A stretch of DNA of 44,104 bases from Phormidium sp. FACHB-1136 (GCF_014697375.1 NZ_JACJRS010000047.1:1-44104); one strand, 5' to 3'. Numbered from the stretch's first letter, positions 1 to 8,642 are shown. The notes: a model not told the origin generated them from the sequence alone. A program made the numbers and translations.

Positions 1-1
1 A

Positions 2-1453
2 CCGCTGTTTTGTGGCGACGAATTGTGGGGTCTGCTCAACGTTGCCGAAAGCACCCGCCCCCGCGATTGGCAGCCCGACGAAATTGAGTTGCTCCGCAAC
101 CTCACGACCCAGATCACGATTGCCATCCAACAGGCTTCCATCCACGAGCAATTGCAGGCTGAACTGCAAGAACGCCACCACATCGAAACCCAACTGCGCA
201 AGGTCATTGAGGGCACAGCCGCCTTCACCGGGCAAGCGTTCTTTCCGGCCTTGGTGCGCCACATTGCCGAAGCCTTGGGCATTCGCTATGTGATGGTTTC
301 CCAAGCCCTGGAAGCAGGGTTTCAGGTGCTCGCCTTCTATGCCGATGGCGAACGGCAGCCTCCCCTATTCTTGCCCTACGAGGCGGTTCCCTGCTGCCGT
401 CAGTCGTTTCAAACGGGGCGCTGCTGTCATCCCGCCAATCTCCAAACCCTGTATCCCGACCATGACCTCTTTGCCGCATTAGATGCCGAAAGCTACCTGG
501 GGGTTGGCCTGCGCAATGCAGCGGGGGAAGCCACGGGCAACCTCTGTATCCTCCACGACCGCCCCCTAGCGGATCCGGCCTGGACGGAAACCCTGCTCTC
601 TATTTTTGCGGCCCGCGCCGGGGCCGAGCTAGAACGTCTGGTCACCGCCCAGGCGCTAGAACAACTCAACGCCGATCTAGAAACCCGCGTTGCCCAGCGC
701 ACCGCCGAACTGGTCGAACGGGAAACTCTTCTGCAAGACTTTTTAGACAACGCCAACGACCTGATCCAGATGGTGGATGTGAACACCGGGCGGTTTGAGT
801 TTGTCAATCGGGCGTGGCGCGAGGGGTTGGGCTACACCGCTGCCGAGGTGGATCACCTGACGCTGTTTGATGTGTTAGCGCCCCACTGCATCGCCCATTG
901 CCAACAGGCGCTCGAACACATGCGCGCTGGCACGATCACCCAACTGGAACAGGTGGAACTCACCTTTATTCACCAGTCGGGGCGGCCCGTGGTGGTAGAA
1001 GGCAGCATCAACTGTCGGCTTGAACGCGATGCCGAGGGAAATCAGCGCCCCCTTTCCACCCGCGCTATTTTGCGAGATATCACCGCCAAAAAAACTGCTG
1101 AACAAGCCCTGCGAGACACCGAAGCCAAATATCGCCAGATTATCGAAACCGCCCAGGAGGGCATTTGGATCATTGATGCAGAGGCAAGGCATCAATTTGG
1201 GAACGATGCCCTACTCAGGATGCTGGGCTACACCGCCGAGGAAATGGAAGGGCGCACGTTGTTTGATTTCTTCCCGCCCTCCTTACATCCCCATATCCAA
1301 GATCTGCTCCAACGGCGACAGTCTGGTATCTCCGAGGCCAACGAGGTGCCGTTTTTGCGACGCGATGGCACTACCCTATGGACGATCTCCTCGGCAACGC
1401 CCCTGTTTGATGCGGCTGGGCACTATGTTGGGGCGATGGCCATGATGGCTTAG
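2..1453 (+). CDS. GAF/PAS sensor protein, 5' outside window, 3' truncated
   Basis: The frame is open from base 2, so the true start lies upstream of the window. It begins inside the end of a GAF domain (LWGLLNVAES... DEIELL... ITIAIQQAS), followed by a second GAF-like region (about residues 60-210 of the visible part), a short coiled segment with VAQRTAELVERE, and two PAS domains (LQDFLDNANDLIQM... and YRQIIETAQEGIWII...). Cyanobacterial proteins of this layout normally continue after the last PAS into a HisKA/HATPase kinase. Here the frame stops at a TAG two codons after GAMAMMA, where the PAS should run on into D-I-T-E-R-K. The TAG lies in the terminal repeat of the element at 1447-1708, so the kinase is missing. 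Most likely a sensor kinase decapitated by an insertion or rearrangement; a truncated product could still be made. Confidence 0.85.
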   Translation, partial: PLFCGDELWGLLNVAESTRPRDWQPDEIELLRNLTTQITIAIQQASIHEQLQAELQERHHIETQLRKVIEGTAAFTGQAFFPALVRHIAEALGIRYVMVSQALEAGFQVLAFYADGERQPPLFLPYEAVPCCRQSFQTGRCCHPANLQTLYPDHDLFAALDAESYLGVGLRNAAGEATGNLCILHDRPLADPAWTETLLSIFAARAGAELERLVTAQALEQLNADLETRVAQRTAELVERETLLQDFLDNANDLIQMVDVNTGRFEFVNRAWREGLGYTAAEVDHLTLFDVLAPHCIAHCQQALEHMRAGTITQLEQVELTFIHQSGRPVVVEGSINCRLERDAEGNQRPLSTRAILRDITAKKTAEQALRDTEAKYRQIIETAQEGIWIIDAEARHQFGNDALLRMLGYTAEEMEGRTLFDFFPPSLHPHIQDLLQRRQSGISEANEVPFLRRDGTTLWTISSATPLFDAAGHYVGAMAMMA

Positions 1454-1708
1454 TTTTAGCAGCGGAAAAATTGTGGTCGTTAAGACTGAAACTCTTATAC
1501 AGCATGGGGTCTAGTCGCCAACACTGTCTGAACTGACTCAGCCTACGACTGTCCCAAATTAAACCCTAAATGGGACAGTCGAACACACAACCAACGTATT
1601 TGCGTTGTTTCAGCCCTGTGATGAGGAAACTACCAGGCCTCGTAAATGGGACAGTTCATCTTATCGGCCTACTAACGACCAGAATTTTTCTTCTGCTATG
1701 ACCAAGCC
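1447..1708. mobile_element. MITE-like element with ~38-bp imperfect terminal inverted repeats
   Basis: The left end reads GGCTTAGTTTTAGCAGCGG and the right end, reverse-complemented, GGCTTGGTCATAGCAGAAG. The match continues through GAAAAATT.TGGTCGTTA, about 33 of 40 positions. Inside lies a perfect 11-bp hairpin CGACTGTCCCA/TGGGACAGTCG near 1550-1585, and a second ATGGGACAGT at 1646. There is no transposase ORF, so it is non-autonomous. It supplies the stop codon of the sensor gene to its left. A homologous half element lies at 29940-30095. I could not see a convincing target-site duplication. Confidence 0.7.
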
Positions 1709-2220
1709 GTATAGCTGTAACCATTTTGATTGAGACCCGTTCGGGCTGAGCCTGTCGTTGGCGTAGCCTCTCCAGCGGAGAAAGCCCATCACCCAGCCCC
1801 AGCCTAAAACCCTCCCCTTTCCCCAGGGGGGACGCATGGCGAACGGCAAGCTCAGGGCAAACGCACTGTCCTTGCCCTGACAAAGTTGGCTATCGCTATA
1901 GTTGTCAACCTGCGGAATTAGGCTTTACAAGTAAAATTAGGGAAATGTCATCAAAAAAGCTCAGCAAATACACGCAAATAATTATCTAAAAAAACCAAGT
2001 AATTCCTACCTATTCACCTAATTGGAATTATAAAAAGATGTTTATGGCAAATTTCGCTCAGGTAAAGTAAATTGCGATGCTTCCCCTTAATAAGGAAGAT
2101 TACAGAGTAAAACTTAGGCAGCTAGGCACTAAGGGGATCTAGAACCTCGCCATGGTGTACCTCACGCCATCGAGAACCGCCATAGGCTAAATAATGTTTG
2201 GTGCAGTGGTGACTACCTGG

Positions 2221-2336
2221 ACTGACAAAACTCGCTAGAACCCATATCTGTCAAAAGGTCAAGAGACCTGACCCCTACATGAAAGCAACACTGTAGGGGC
2301 GTAGTTTTCGCGCCCGATACAGAATCCTTTGTCAGT
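2221..2336. repeat. Short inverted-repeat element (possible MITE)
   Basis: The stretch is bounded by ACTGACAAA and its exact inverse TTTGTCAGT. Inside are two stem-loops: CCCCTACA (2272-2279) with TGTAGGGG (2292-2299), then GGGCG/CGCCC. The flanks carry a near-duplicate GGTGACTAC(C)TGG on both sides (2209-2221 and about 2346-2357), which could be remains of a target duplication. No coding capacity. Confidence 0.4.
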
Positions 2337-2483
2337 TAACTAGGGTGACTACTGGGCACCTAACTTAACTGGGTAACTGGGTTGGTTTTGTGTGTGCCTA
2401 GGTAGCCCTTGATCTCGTCTTGCCAGCCTGCAAGAACCGATACGTGCGTTAGGTGAGTTAAGTATTGTGAAACTTATGAAAAT

Positions 2484-2568
2484 CGTCTAAACGCCTATGC
2501 AATATTGCGTATTGCACAACCTATTAAAGAGTATCTTTTGTAACTATTCTGAACTACGTGTTTAGACG
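2484..2568. promoter_or_regulatory. Nested inverted repeats upstream of the giant-protein gene
   Basis: An outer pair CGTCTAAAC (2484-2492) / GTTTAGACG (2560-2568) encloses a tight perfect dyad TGCAATA-ttgcg-TATTGCA (2498-2516). The dyad has the size and symmetry of a dimeric repressor operator. The outer pair could be a longer hairpin. It lies 120-200 bases before the start of the 1709-aa gene. The regulatory role is inference from position and symmetry. Confidence 0.4.
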
Positions 2569-2604
2569 CCTGCAAGAAATAAATGCTTGTTTTTCAGGGG
2601 TTTT

Positions 2605-2691
2605 ATGGCCTTGATCGCTCCAATGGCCATGCTTCTTTCTGGTAGCACCTCGATAGCAGCACTATCCCTCATCCCGAAGGAGAAAACTTAG
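2605..2691 (+). CDS. Possible 28-aa hydrophobic leader ORF
   Basis: ATG at 2605 is preceded by AGGGG four bases upstream. It encodes a short peptide beginning MALIAPMAMLLSGSTS and ending in PKEKT. The TAG (2689-2691) sits two bases before the GTG of the giant gene, so translation could be coupled. The hydrophobic run resembles a secretion-type N-terminus. It could instead be the original N-terminus of the giant protein, separated by a frameshift: the giant frame is recognisable upstream of its GTG as T-I-P-H-P-E-G-E, the same string as its internal linkers. Existence as a real gene is uncertain. Confidence 0.3.
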   Translation: MALIAPMAMLLSGSTSIAALSLIPKEKT

Positions 2692-2693
2692 TT

Positions 2694-5600
2694 GTGTCTC
2701 AAATTAGTAGCTTTATCTTTCACACCCTAAACGCGGACGGCAGTATCTATGGAACGGGTTGCTTCTCCTACGAAGGGCCACCGGAAGGGGTAGATATCCA
2801 ATACAACTCCGGCACCTCGGCAGGGGGAACCGCCAACAAAATGCGGTCTTTCTGGTACCACGACCCGGTGGTGGGCACCCTCGATATTAGTGCTCTGATT
2901 AACTTTAACTGGACAAATGGTTGGCAAGGGGCGCACTATCGCTTTGACTTCAACCTGTGGAACTTCCCCCAAAATAGCCACGGCCTCACGGCAGGCCAAG
3001 CTCAACCCAATCGTCTAGGGCCAATTTCCGGCCACCGGGGCAATGGGGACATTTCTGGCCAAAAGACTCTGCAATGGCCCAGCATAGCGCCCGCAACCGT
3101 GACTACGGGTAAACCAAAGCCTATACCGCCAACTAGATCTACAGAAGTTGATTTCGCCTTTGAATCAGGCTACTTCACAGTGGGAAGTCGGGGAGAAGTC
3201 ACCATCGACTTTCTGTTTGATGGTGGCTACTACCAGGGTGAACTGGCAATGTTCAGCTTGGAGGAAATGGGCACAATTGAACTGGGATCAGAAGCCTATA
3301 TTCGAGAGGCAGCACGACGATCACTGAGTAATACAAGCCTAGGCTATGTGGTGATTTCTGATCAGCGGGAAGCAGCGCGTTTCAGTGGATTATTACTCGG
3401 AGAAGGTAAGGACTGGAACAGTGGGGAGTATCTAGGGCCAAAGACGTTTCAGATGCGGGCTGGTGATCGCTTTGGCTTTATGCTGATCCCCCATGGCAAA
3501 GTACAACAAGTCTTTGAGAACCCCACAGCTACAGGAGCCCTACGTCCCCTATTTTCTATGGCTACGGCTACCCCCGATGACCTATTTGCCGTAGGTCAAA
3601 TTGCCAATATTTTTGGGGATGGCAATATTTTTGCCTTTGAAGATAAGCGAGTTGATACTGGCTCTGATTTCGACTACAACGACATTGTCTTTCAAGTCCG
3701 GGGAGCCACGAGCAACACCCTAGCCATGCCCAGTCTTGTTGATCCCAGCAAAGATTGGCGCAGTACCGATTTTGGCCAAACCATCTATACCTATGCCATC
3801 TCCGTAACCGACCCAGACTCCGATGTTCTTGACTCCCAACCGTTCTGCTGCTGCCAAGCCTTTGTTGAAGAACAGGCGATCCCTAATGGTGGCGCTATTC
3901 CCGATACCAGTGGCACTTCCATTCCCGATGGTGGTGCTATTTCCGATGGCAATACTATTCCTAATTCCGAAGGAGAAAATTTAGCCGTGTCTCAAATTAG
4001 TAGCTTTATCTTCCACACCCTGAATCCTGACGGCAGTGTCTATGGAACGGGTTGCTTCTCCTACGAGGGGCCACCGGAAGGGGTGGATATCCAATACAAC
4101 TTTGGCACCTCGGCGGGGGGAACCGCCAATAAGATGCTGTCCTTCTGGTACCACGACCCGGTGGTGGGCACCCTCGATATCAATGCCCTGATTAACTTTA
4201 ACTGGACAAATGGTTGGCAAGGGGCGCACTATCGCTTTGACTTCAATCTGTGGAACTTCCCCAAAAATAGCCACGGCCTCACGGCAGGCCAAGCTCAACC
4301 CAATCGTCTAGGGCCAATTTCTGGCCACCGAGGGAATGGGGACATTTCTGGCCAAAAGACCCTGCAATGGGCCAGCCTAGCGCCCAATGCTCAACCATCC
4401 TGTTGCTGCCAAGCCTTTGTAGAAGGAAAAGTCATCCCTGGTGACGGAACGGTTCCCAGCAATATTCCTGATGGCGATAGCACGCCTAACACTAACGTCA
4501 TCCCTGATGGCGGCGATACCCCCGGTGGTGGTGTCACTATCCCTGAGGCTCTGGTAGTAGGACCTGGCGGTACTCCCAGTGGCGAGGTTATCCCCGATGG
4601 TGGCGGCGATACTCCCGGTGGTAGTGTTACCATCCCTGAGGCTCTGGTAGTGGGGCCTGGGGGTACTAATCCTAATAGCGGCGGCACGATTCCTGACGGT
4701 GGCAGCCCTGTTCCCGATGACAGTGCTAATCCTAATCCCGAAGGAGAACCCTCAACCGGAACTCAAATTAGTAGCTTTATCTTCCACACCCTCAATGCTG
4801 ACGGTAGTATCTACGGCACGGGTTGCTTCTCCTACGAGGGGCCACCGGAAGGGGTAGATATCCAATACAACTCCGGTACATCGGCAGGGGGAACCGCCAA
4901 CCAGATGCGGTCTTTCTGGTACCACGACCCAGTGGTGGGCACCCTGGATATCAGCGCCCTGATTAACTTCAACTGGACAAATGGCTGGCAAGGGGCGCAC
5001 TATCGCTTTGATTTCAACCTGTGGAACTTCCCCCAAAATAGCCACGGCCTCACGGCAGGCCAAGCCCAACCCAGCCGCCTAGGGCCAATTTCTGGCCACC
5101 GAGGGAATGGGGACATTTCTGGCCAAAAGACCCTGCAATGGCCCAGCCTAGCGCCCGCAACCGTGACTACGGGTAGCAGCCAAGCCCCCGATTCAGACTC
5201 TACCGACCCGACTGAGACCCTGGTGATTCCCCAGGTAGACCTAGTGGTGGTGATTGACAGTAGCGTGTCGATGAAGGACGAGGCGGCGGCCCTCAGTGCA
5301 GCGGTAGACACCGCCATTGCAGCGGCCCGCACCAGTTGTCCCTCAGACCTGCGGGTAACCTACCTAGGGATTGAAGGCGTCTTCAAAGAAACCTTGTTTA
5401 ACCGGACGGTGCGCGATTACCTGACGGAAGTGGGTGCAGCGGAGTCAGACCTTCGAGGTCGTAAGCGGGGGACGGTGGCTGAGGGTGGAGCCCAAGAAGA
5501 TGGGGCACGAGCCATTGAAGATGTCTCGTTGCACTTTGACTGGCGTGCCCATGCCGCGCGAACGGTGTTCTTCCTAGGGGACGAAGCGCTGGAAGGGGGA

Positions 5601-7823
5601 AATGAGAATGGCAAGCAGGATCAGGCCGACATCGAAGCAGCGACTCGGGCCATTGAGGTGGCCAGTGAAGCGGGGGTGCGGGTGCATACCTACCTGGGCA
5701 CGTCCGGCGTCAAAGCCAGTGTGAAGCAAGCGATTCAGGCCGAGTATGCCCGTGTTGCCGAGCAGACAAAAGGTCAAGCCTTCACGTCTCAGGATTCGAT
5801 TAGTGGCTTTGCGGAACTGCTAAAGACGATCATTTGTGGTAGCAAGCAACCGGTCAAGCCTCCCGCCCCAGCACCAGTCCCGGCTACGGAACCCTTCTGT
5901 TGTTGCCAAGCTTTTGTTGAAGGAAAAACTATTCCCGGTGGTGGCGGCGGTACTCCCGATGGCAGTAGCGGCACCCCCGATGGCGGCGGCGATACCTCCG
6001 GTGGTGTCACTATCCCTGAGGCTGTGGTAGTAGGGCCTGGGGGTACTAATCCTAATAGCGGGGGTACCCCCGATGGCAGCGGCTCTGTTCCCGATGACAG
6101 TGCTAATCCTAATCCCGAAGGAGAACCCTCAACCGGAACTCAAATTAGTAGCTTTATCTTCCACACCCTCAATGCTGACGGTAGTATCTACGGCACGGGT
6201 TGCTTCTCCTACGAGGGGCCACCGGAAGGGGTAGATATCCAATACAACTCCGGTACATCGGCAGGGGGAACCGCCAACCAGATGCGGTCTTTCTGGTACC
6301 ACGACCCAGTGGTGGGCACCCTGGATATCAGCGCCCTGATTAACTTCAACTGGACGAATGGCTGGCAAGGGGCGCACTATCGTCTGGATTTCAACCTATG
6401 GAACTTCCCCCAAAATAGCCACGGTCTCACGGCAGGCCCAGCCCAGCCCAATCGCCTAGGGCCAATTTCTGGCCACCGAGGGAATGGAGATATTTCTGGC
6501 CAAAAGACCCTGCAATGGCCCAGTCTAGCGCCCGCAACCGTGACTACGGGTAGCAGCCTAGCCCCCGATTCAGACTCTACCGACCCGACTGAGACCCTGG
6601 TGATCCCCCAGGTAGACCTGGTGGTGGTGATTGACAGTAGCGTGTCGATGAAGGACGAGGCGGCGGCCCTCAGTGCAGCGGTAGACACCGCCATTGCAGC
6701 GGCCCGCACCAGTTGTCCCTCAGACCTGCGGGTAACCTACCTAGGGATTGAAGGCGTCTTCAAAGAAACCTTGTTTAACCGCACAGTGCGCGATTACCTA
6801 ACGGGCGTGGGTGCAGCGGAGTCAGACCTTCGAGGTCGTAAGCGGGGGACGGTGGCTGAGGGTGGAGCCCAAGAAGATGGGGCACGAGCCATTGAAGATG
6901 TCTCGTTGTACTTTGACTGGCGGGCCAATGCCGCGCGAACGGTGTTCTTCTTAGGGGATGAAGCACTGGAAGGGGGAAATGAGAATGGCAAGCAGGATCA
7001 GGCCGACATCGAAGCGGCGACCCGCGCCATTGAGGTGGCCAGTGAAGCGGGGGTGCGGGTGCATACCTACCTGGGCACGTCCGGCGTCAAAGCCAGTGTG
7101 AAGCAAGCGATTCAGGCCGAGTATGCCCGAGTTGCTGAGCAAACAAAAGGTCAAGCCTTCACGTCTCAGGATTCGATTAGTGGCTTTGCGGAACTGCTAA
7201 AGACGGTCATTTGTGGCAGCAAGCAACCCGTCAAGCCTCCCGCCCCAACACCAGTCCCGGCTACGGAACCCTTCTGTTGTTGCCAAGCTTTTGTTGAAGG
7301 AAAAATCATGGAGACTCAAAGTCTACCCACTTACGTGATCGAATTGCAGGGTGTCTATGGTGACGATACCCATACCATCGGTGAGGGCAGTGCTGTCTAT
7401 TTTCAGGCATTCACTCGTGAAGACCTTGAAAAGATCAACGATAGTCTAAAGTCAACGGCAACGAGTTGTCTCCGGCAATATGCTAGTAGCCTTTGGGACA
7501 GGGAACAGGATGATGGAAGTATTTGTCCTGGTGAAGAAGTTTGGGGAATGAATCTCATCTATCAGCGTTCTAGCAATAACATGGGTATTGTGGATGAGAT
7601 CAATCAACTTCTAGATCAACATTTCTCAACAATAGCCCCAATCGTTGATTTCTTTCGAGGCGAACAGCTCTATACAGATGTGATGCATCGTGCGTTCGAT
7701 GATCCTTCTGTGGTGCTTTTGCAGTGCTATCAGGTGAGTGACTCTGAAGTATTTGATGGCTTGTTAGTTGCGGCTTGTCGTGCTAATGGAGAAGTTGTTG
7801 TTTGGATTTTTCTACAAGATTAG
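2694..7823 (+). CDS. Giant mosaic protein: 4 unknown repeat domains, DUF4114, 2 VWA domains
   Basis: 1709 aa from GTG 2694, with GAAGGAG 11 bases upstream; an in-frame stop further up rules out a longer start. Order: unknown domain A1 (1-140; QISSFIFHTLN... FWYHDPVVGTL... HGLTAG... GHRGNGDISGQKTLQW); DUF4114 (about 155-345, ending DFDYNDIVFQV); A2 (431-565); A3 (690-830); VWA1 (846-1055, MIDAS-type D-S-S-V-S); A4 (1149-1290); VWA2 (1305-1515, nearly identical to VWA1); C-terminal domain (1539-1709) homologous to the next gene. FCCCQAFVE-type motifs occur at about 383, 569, 1067 and 1527, each ahead of a Gly/Pro/Asp/Thr-rich linker or the C-domain. No signal peptide in this frame. A role in adhesion or protein binding (VWA, DUF4114) is inference; domain A is unrecognised. 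Confidence 0.9.
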   Translation: MSQISSFIFHTLNADGSIYGTGCFSYEGPPEGVDIQYNSGTSAGGTANKMRSFWYHDPVVGTLDISALINFNWTNGWQGAHYRFDFNLWNFPQNSHGLTAGQAQPNRLGPISGHRGNGDISGQKTLQWPSIAPATVTTGKPKPIPPTRSTEVDFAFESGYFTVGSRGEVTIDFLFDGGYYQGELAMFSLEEMGTIELGSEAYIREAARRSLSNTSLGYVVISDQREAARFSGLLLGEGKDWNSGEYLGPKTFQMRAGDRFGFMLIPHGKVQQVFENPTATGALRPLFSMATATPDDLFAVGQIANIFGDGNIFAFEDKRVDTGSDFDYNDIVFQVRGATSNTLAMPSLVDPSKDWRSTDFGQTIYTYAISVTDPDSDVLDSQPFCCCQAFVEEQAIPNGGAIPDTSGTSIPDGGAISDGNTIPNSEGENLAVSQISSFIFHTLNPDGSVYGTGCFSYEGPPEGVDIQYNFGTSAGGTANKMLSFWYHDPVVGTLDINALINFNWTNGWQGAHYRFDFNLWNFPKNSHGLTAGQAQPNRLGPISGHRGNGDISGQKTLQWASLAPNAQPSCCCQAFVEGKVIPGDGTVPSNIPDGDSTPNTNVIPDGGDTPGGGVTIPEALVVGPGGTPSGEVIPDGGGDTPGGSVTIPEALVVGPGGTNPNSGGTIPDGGSPVPDDSANPNPEGEPSTGTQISSFIFHTLNADGSIYGTGCFSYEGPPEGVDIQYNSGTSAGGTANQMRSFWYHDPVVGTLDISALINFNWTNGWQGAHYRFDFNLWNFPQNSHGLTAGQAQPSRLGPISGHRGNGDISGQKTLQWPSLAPATVTTGSSQAPDSDSTDPTETLVIPQVDLVVVIDSSVSMKDEAAALSAAVDTAIAAARTSCPSDLRVTYLGIEGVFKETLFNRTVRDYLTEVGAAESDLRGRKRGTVAEGGAQEDGARAIEDVSLHFDWRAHAARTVFFLGDEALEGGNENGKQDQADIEAATRAIEVASEAGVRVHTYLGTSGVKASVKQAIQAEYARVAEQTKGQAFTSQDSISGFAELLKTIICGSKQPVKPPAPAPVPATEPFCCCQAFVEGKTIPGGGGGTPDGSSGTPDGGGDTSGGVTIPEAVVVGPGGTNPNSGGTPDGSGSVPDDSANPNPEGEPSTGTQISSFIFHTLNADGSIYGTGCFSYEGPPEGVDIQYNSGTSAGGTANQMRSFWYHDPVVGTLDISALINFNWTNGWQGAHYRLDFNLWNFPQNSHGLTAGPAQPNRLGPISGHRGNGDISGQKTLQWPSLAPATVTTGSSLAPDSDSTDPTETLVIPQVDLVVVIDSSVSMKDEAAALSAAVDTAIAAARTSCPSDLRVTYLGIEGVFKETLFNRTVRDYLTGVGAAESDLRGRKRGTVAEGGAQEDGARAIEDVSLYFDWRANAARTVFFLGDEALEGGNENGKQDQADIEAATRAIEVASEAGVRVHTYLGTSGVKASVKQAIQAEYARVAEQTKGQAFTSQDSISGFAELLKTVICGSKQPVKPPAPTPVPATEPFCCCQAFVEGKIMETQSLPTYVIELQGVYGDDTHTIGEGSAVYFQAFTREDLEKINDSLKSTATSCLRQYASSLWDREQDDGSICPGEEVWGMNLIYQRSSNNMGIVDEINQLLDQHFSTIAPIVDFFRGEQLYTDVMHRAFDDPSVVLLQCYQVSDSEVFDGLLVAACRANGEVVVWIFLQD
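4752..7302 (+). repeat. In-frame tandem duplication, period 1377 bp
   Basis: The A-domain plus VWA module starting at CAAATTAG 4764 recurs at 6141. The offset of 1377 bases is exactly 459 codons. The copies are nearly identical at DNA level over about 1.15 kb, ending in ATTTGTGG... CCCTTCTGTTGTTGCCAAGC; differences are scattered single changes. The other A copies (2697, 3991) are more diverged. This indicates a recent duplication or ongoing gene conversion. Confidence 0.9.
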
Positions 7824-7847
7824 GCCATTAATTTTGACGGCCTAATC
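7818..7847 (+). terminator. Stem-loop overlapping the giant gene's stop codon
   Basis: GATTAGGCC (7818-7826) pairs perfectly with GGCCTAATC (7839-7847) around a 12-base loop. The TAG stop lies in the left arm. No T-tract follows, so this could be a weak terminator, an RNA-stability element or an attenuator before the next gene. Confidence 0.45.
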
Positions 7848-7889
7848 ATCCTAATCCAGGCAAGGTTGATCGACGTAAACTTGGCAGAT

Positions 7890-7952
7890 ATCGATTTAGA
7901 TGGGGTCAAAATGAACATAGTAAAGTTCGTCGAAGGCCCCATCTAGATTGAT
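7890..7952 (+). promoter_or_regulatory. Long imperfect hairpin in the 5' region of the next gene
   Basis: ATCGATTTAGATGGGG (7890-7905) is inverse to CCCCATCTAGATTGAT (7937-7952), 14 of 16 bases. It ends 30 bases before the ATG at 7982. In the transcript this would form a strong 5'-UTR hairpin just ahead of the ribosome binding site. Function not known. Confidence 0.45.
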
Positions 7953-7981
7953 TGTCAAAATATTTGAGAAGGAAAAACACA

Positions 7982-8524
7982 ATGGAAGTTCAGAATTTGC
8001 CTGCTTACGTGACCGATTTACAAAATGTCTATGGTGACAATACCCAAACTATTGGTAATGGTAGCGCTGTCTATTTTAAGGTGTTCACCAGTGAAGACCT
8101 CGAAAAGATGACTGACAGCCTAGAGTCGGCGACTATGGGTTATCTCCGGCAATATGCTGGCAGGATGTGGAGCCGCGAGCAGGACGATGGAAGCATTTGT
8201 CCTGGTGAGGAAATTTGGGGAGTTAGTCTACTTTATCAGCGTCCTACAGATTCTAAAGAAGATAGTCTTGGGGACATGGACATCGTCAATGTCCTAAAGC
8301 ACTTGGCGGATAAACCTGGTCTTTTGGGCACTGTGGCAGGAGCTCTTGATTTCTTTCAGGAAGATCCACACCACGAAGGGGTACTTCATAGTGCATTCGA
8401 TGATCCTTCTGTGGAGCTTTTGCAGTGCTATCAGGTAAGTGACTCTGGAGCATTTGATGGCTTACTAATCGCAGCCTGTCGTAGCAATGGAGAAGCGACT
8501 TTCTGGATTTTTCTACAGGGTTAA
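7982..8524 (+). CDS. Stand-alone paralogue of the giant protein's C-terminal domain
   Basis: 180 aa from ATG 7982, preceded by GAGAAGGA at a good distance. A longer in-frame TTG start at 7952 would fall inside the hairpin and is rejected. It aligns along its whole length with residues 1539-1709 of the upstream protein: LP.YV..LQ.VYGD(N/D)T, G.GSAVYF, DLEK..DSL, REQDDGSICPGEE(I/V)WG, FDDPSV.LLQCYQVSDS, FDGLL.AACR.NGE, WIFLQ. No known family is recognised; soluble, no signal peptide. It sits 158 bases downstream of the giant gene, and the pair looks like a duplication in which one copy became fused. Confidence 0.85.
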   Translation: MEVQNLPAYVTDLQNVYGDNTQTIGNGSAVYFKVFTSEDLEKMTDSLESATMGYLRQYAGRMWSREQDDGSICPGEEIWGVSLLYQRPTDSKEDSLGDMDIVNVLKHLADKPGLLGTVAGALDFFQEDPHHEGVLHSAFDDPSVELLQCYQVSDSGAFDGLLIAACRSNGEATFWIFLQG

Positions 8525-8642
8525 AACCATTTTTTGGTCTGACCTGATTAGCAACGTTTAAGACAGCGGACTTAATCTTATTGATCAAGGCCGAATAGAT
8601 TCCAAAAAACTCATAGACTTCAATTTCCGAAAGGGGAATTCC

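Larger units (their letters stand above)
1709..2604. other. Intergenic region without a supported gene
   Basis: About 900 bases with no convincing CDS. It holds a dispersed-repeat-like stretch around 1757-1800 (GGCGTAGCCTCTCCAGCGGA, a type of imperfect palindrome frequent in cyanobacteria), an AT-rich stretch around 1960-2060, a possible MITE at 2221-2336, and nested inverted repeats at 2484-2568 shortly before the giant-protein gene. Confidence 0.6.

Noticed and set aside
4391..4687. Pro/Gly/Ser-rich minus-strand ORF opposite the linker of the giant gene
   Set aside because: Antisense reading of the T-I-P-x-G-G linker repeats; similar shadows occur opposite every linker and A-domain copy.
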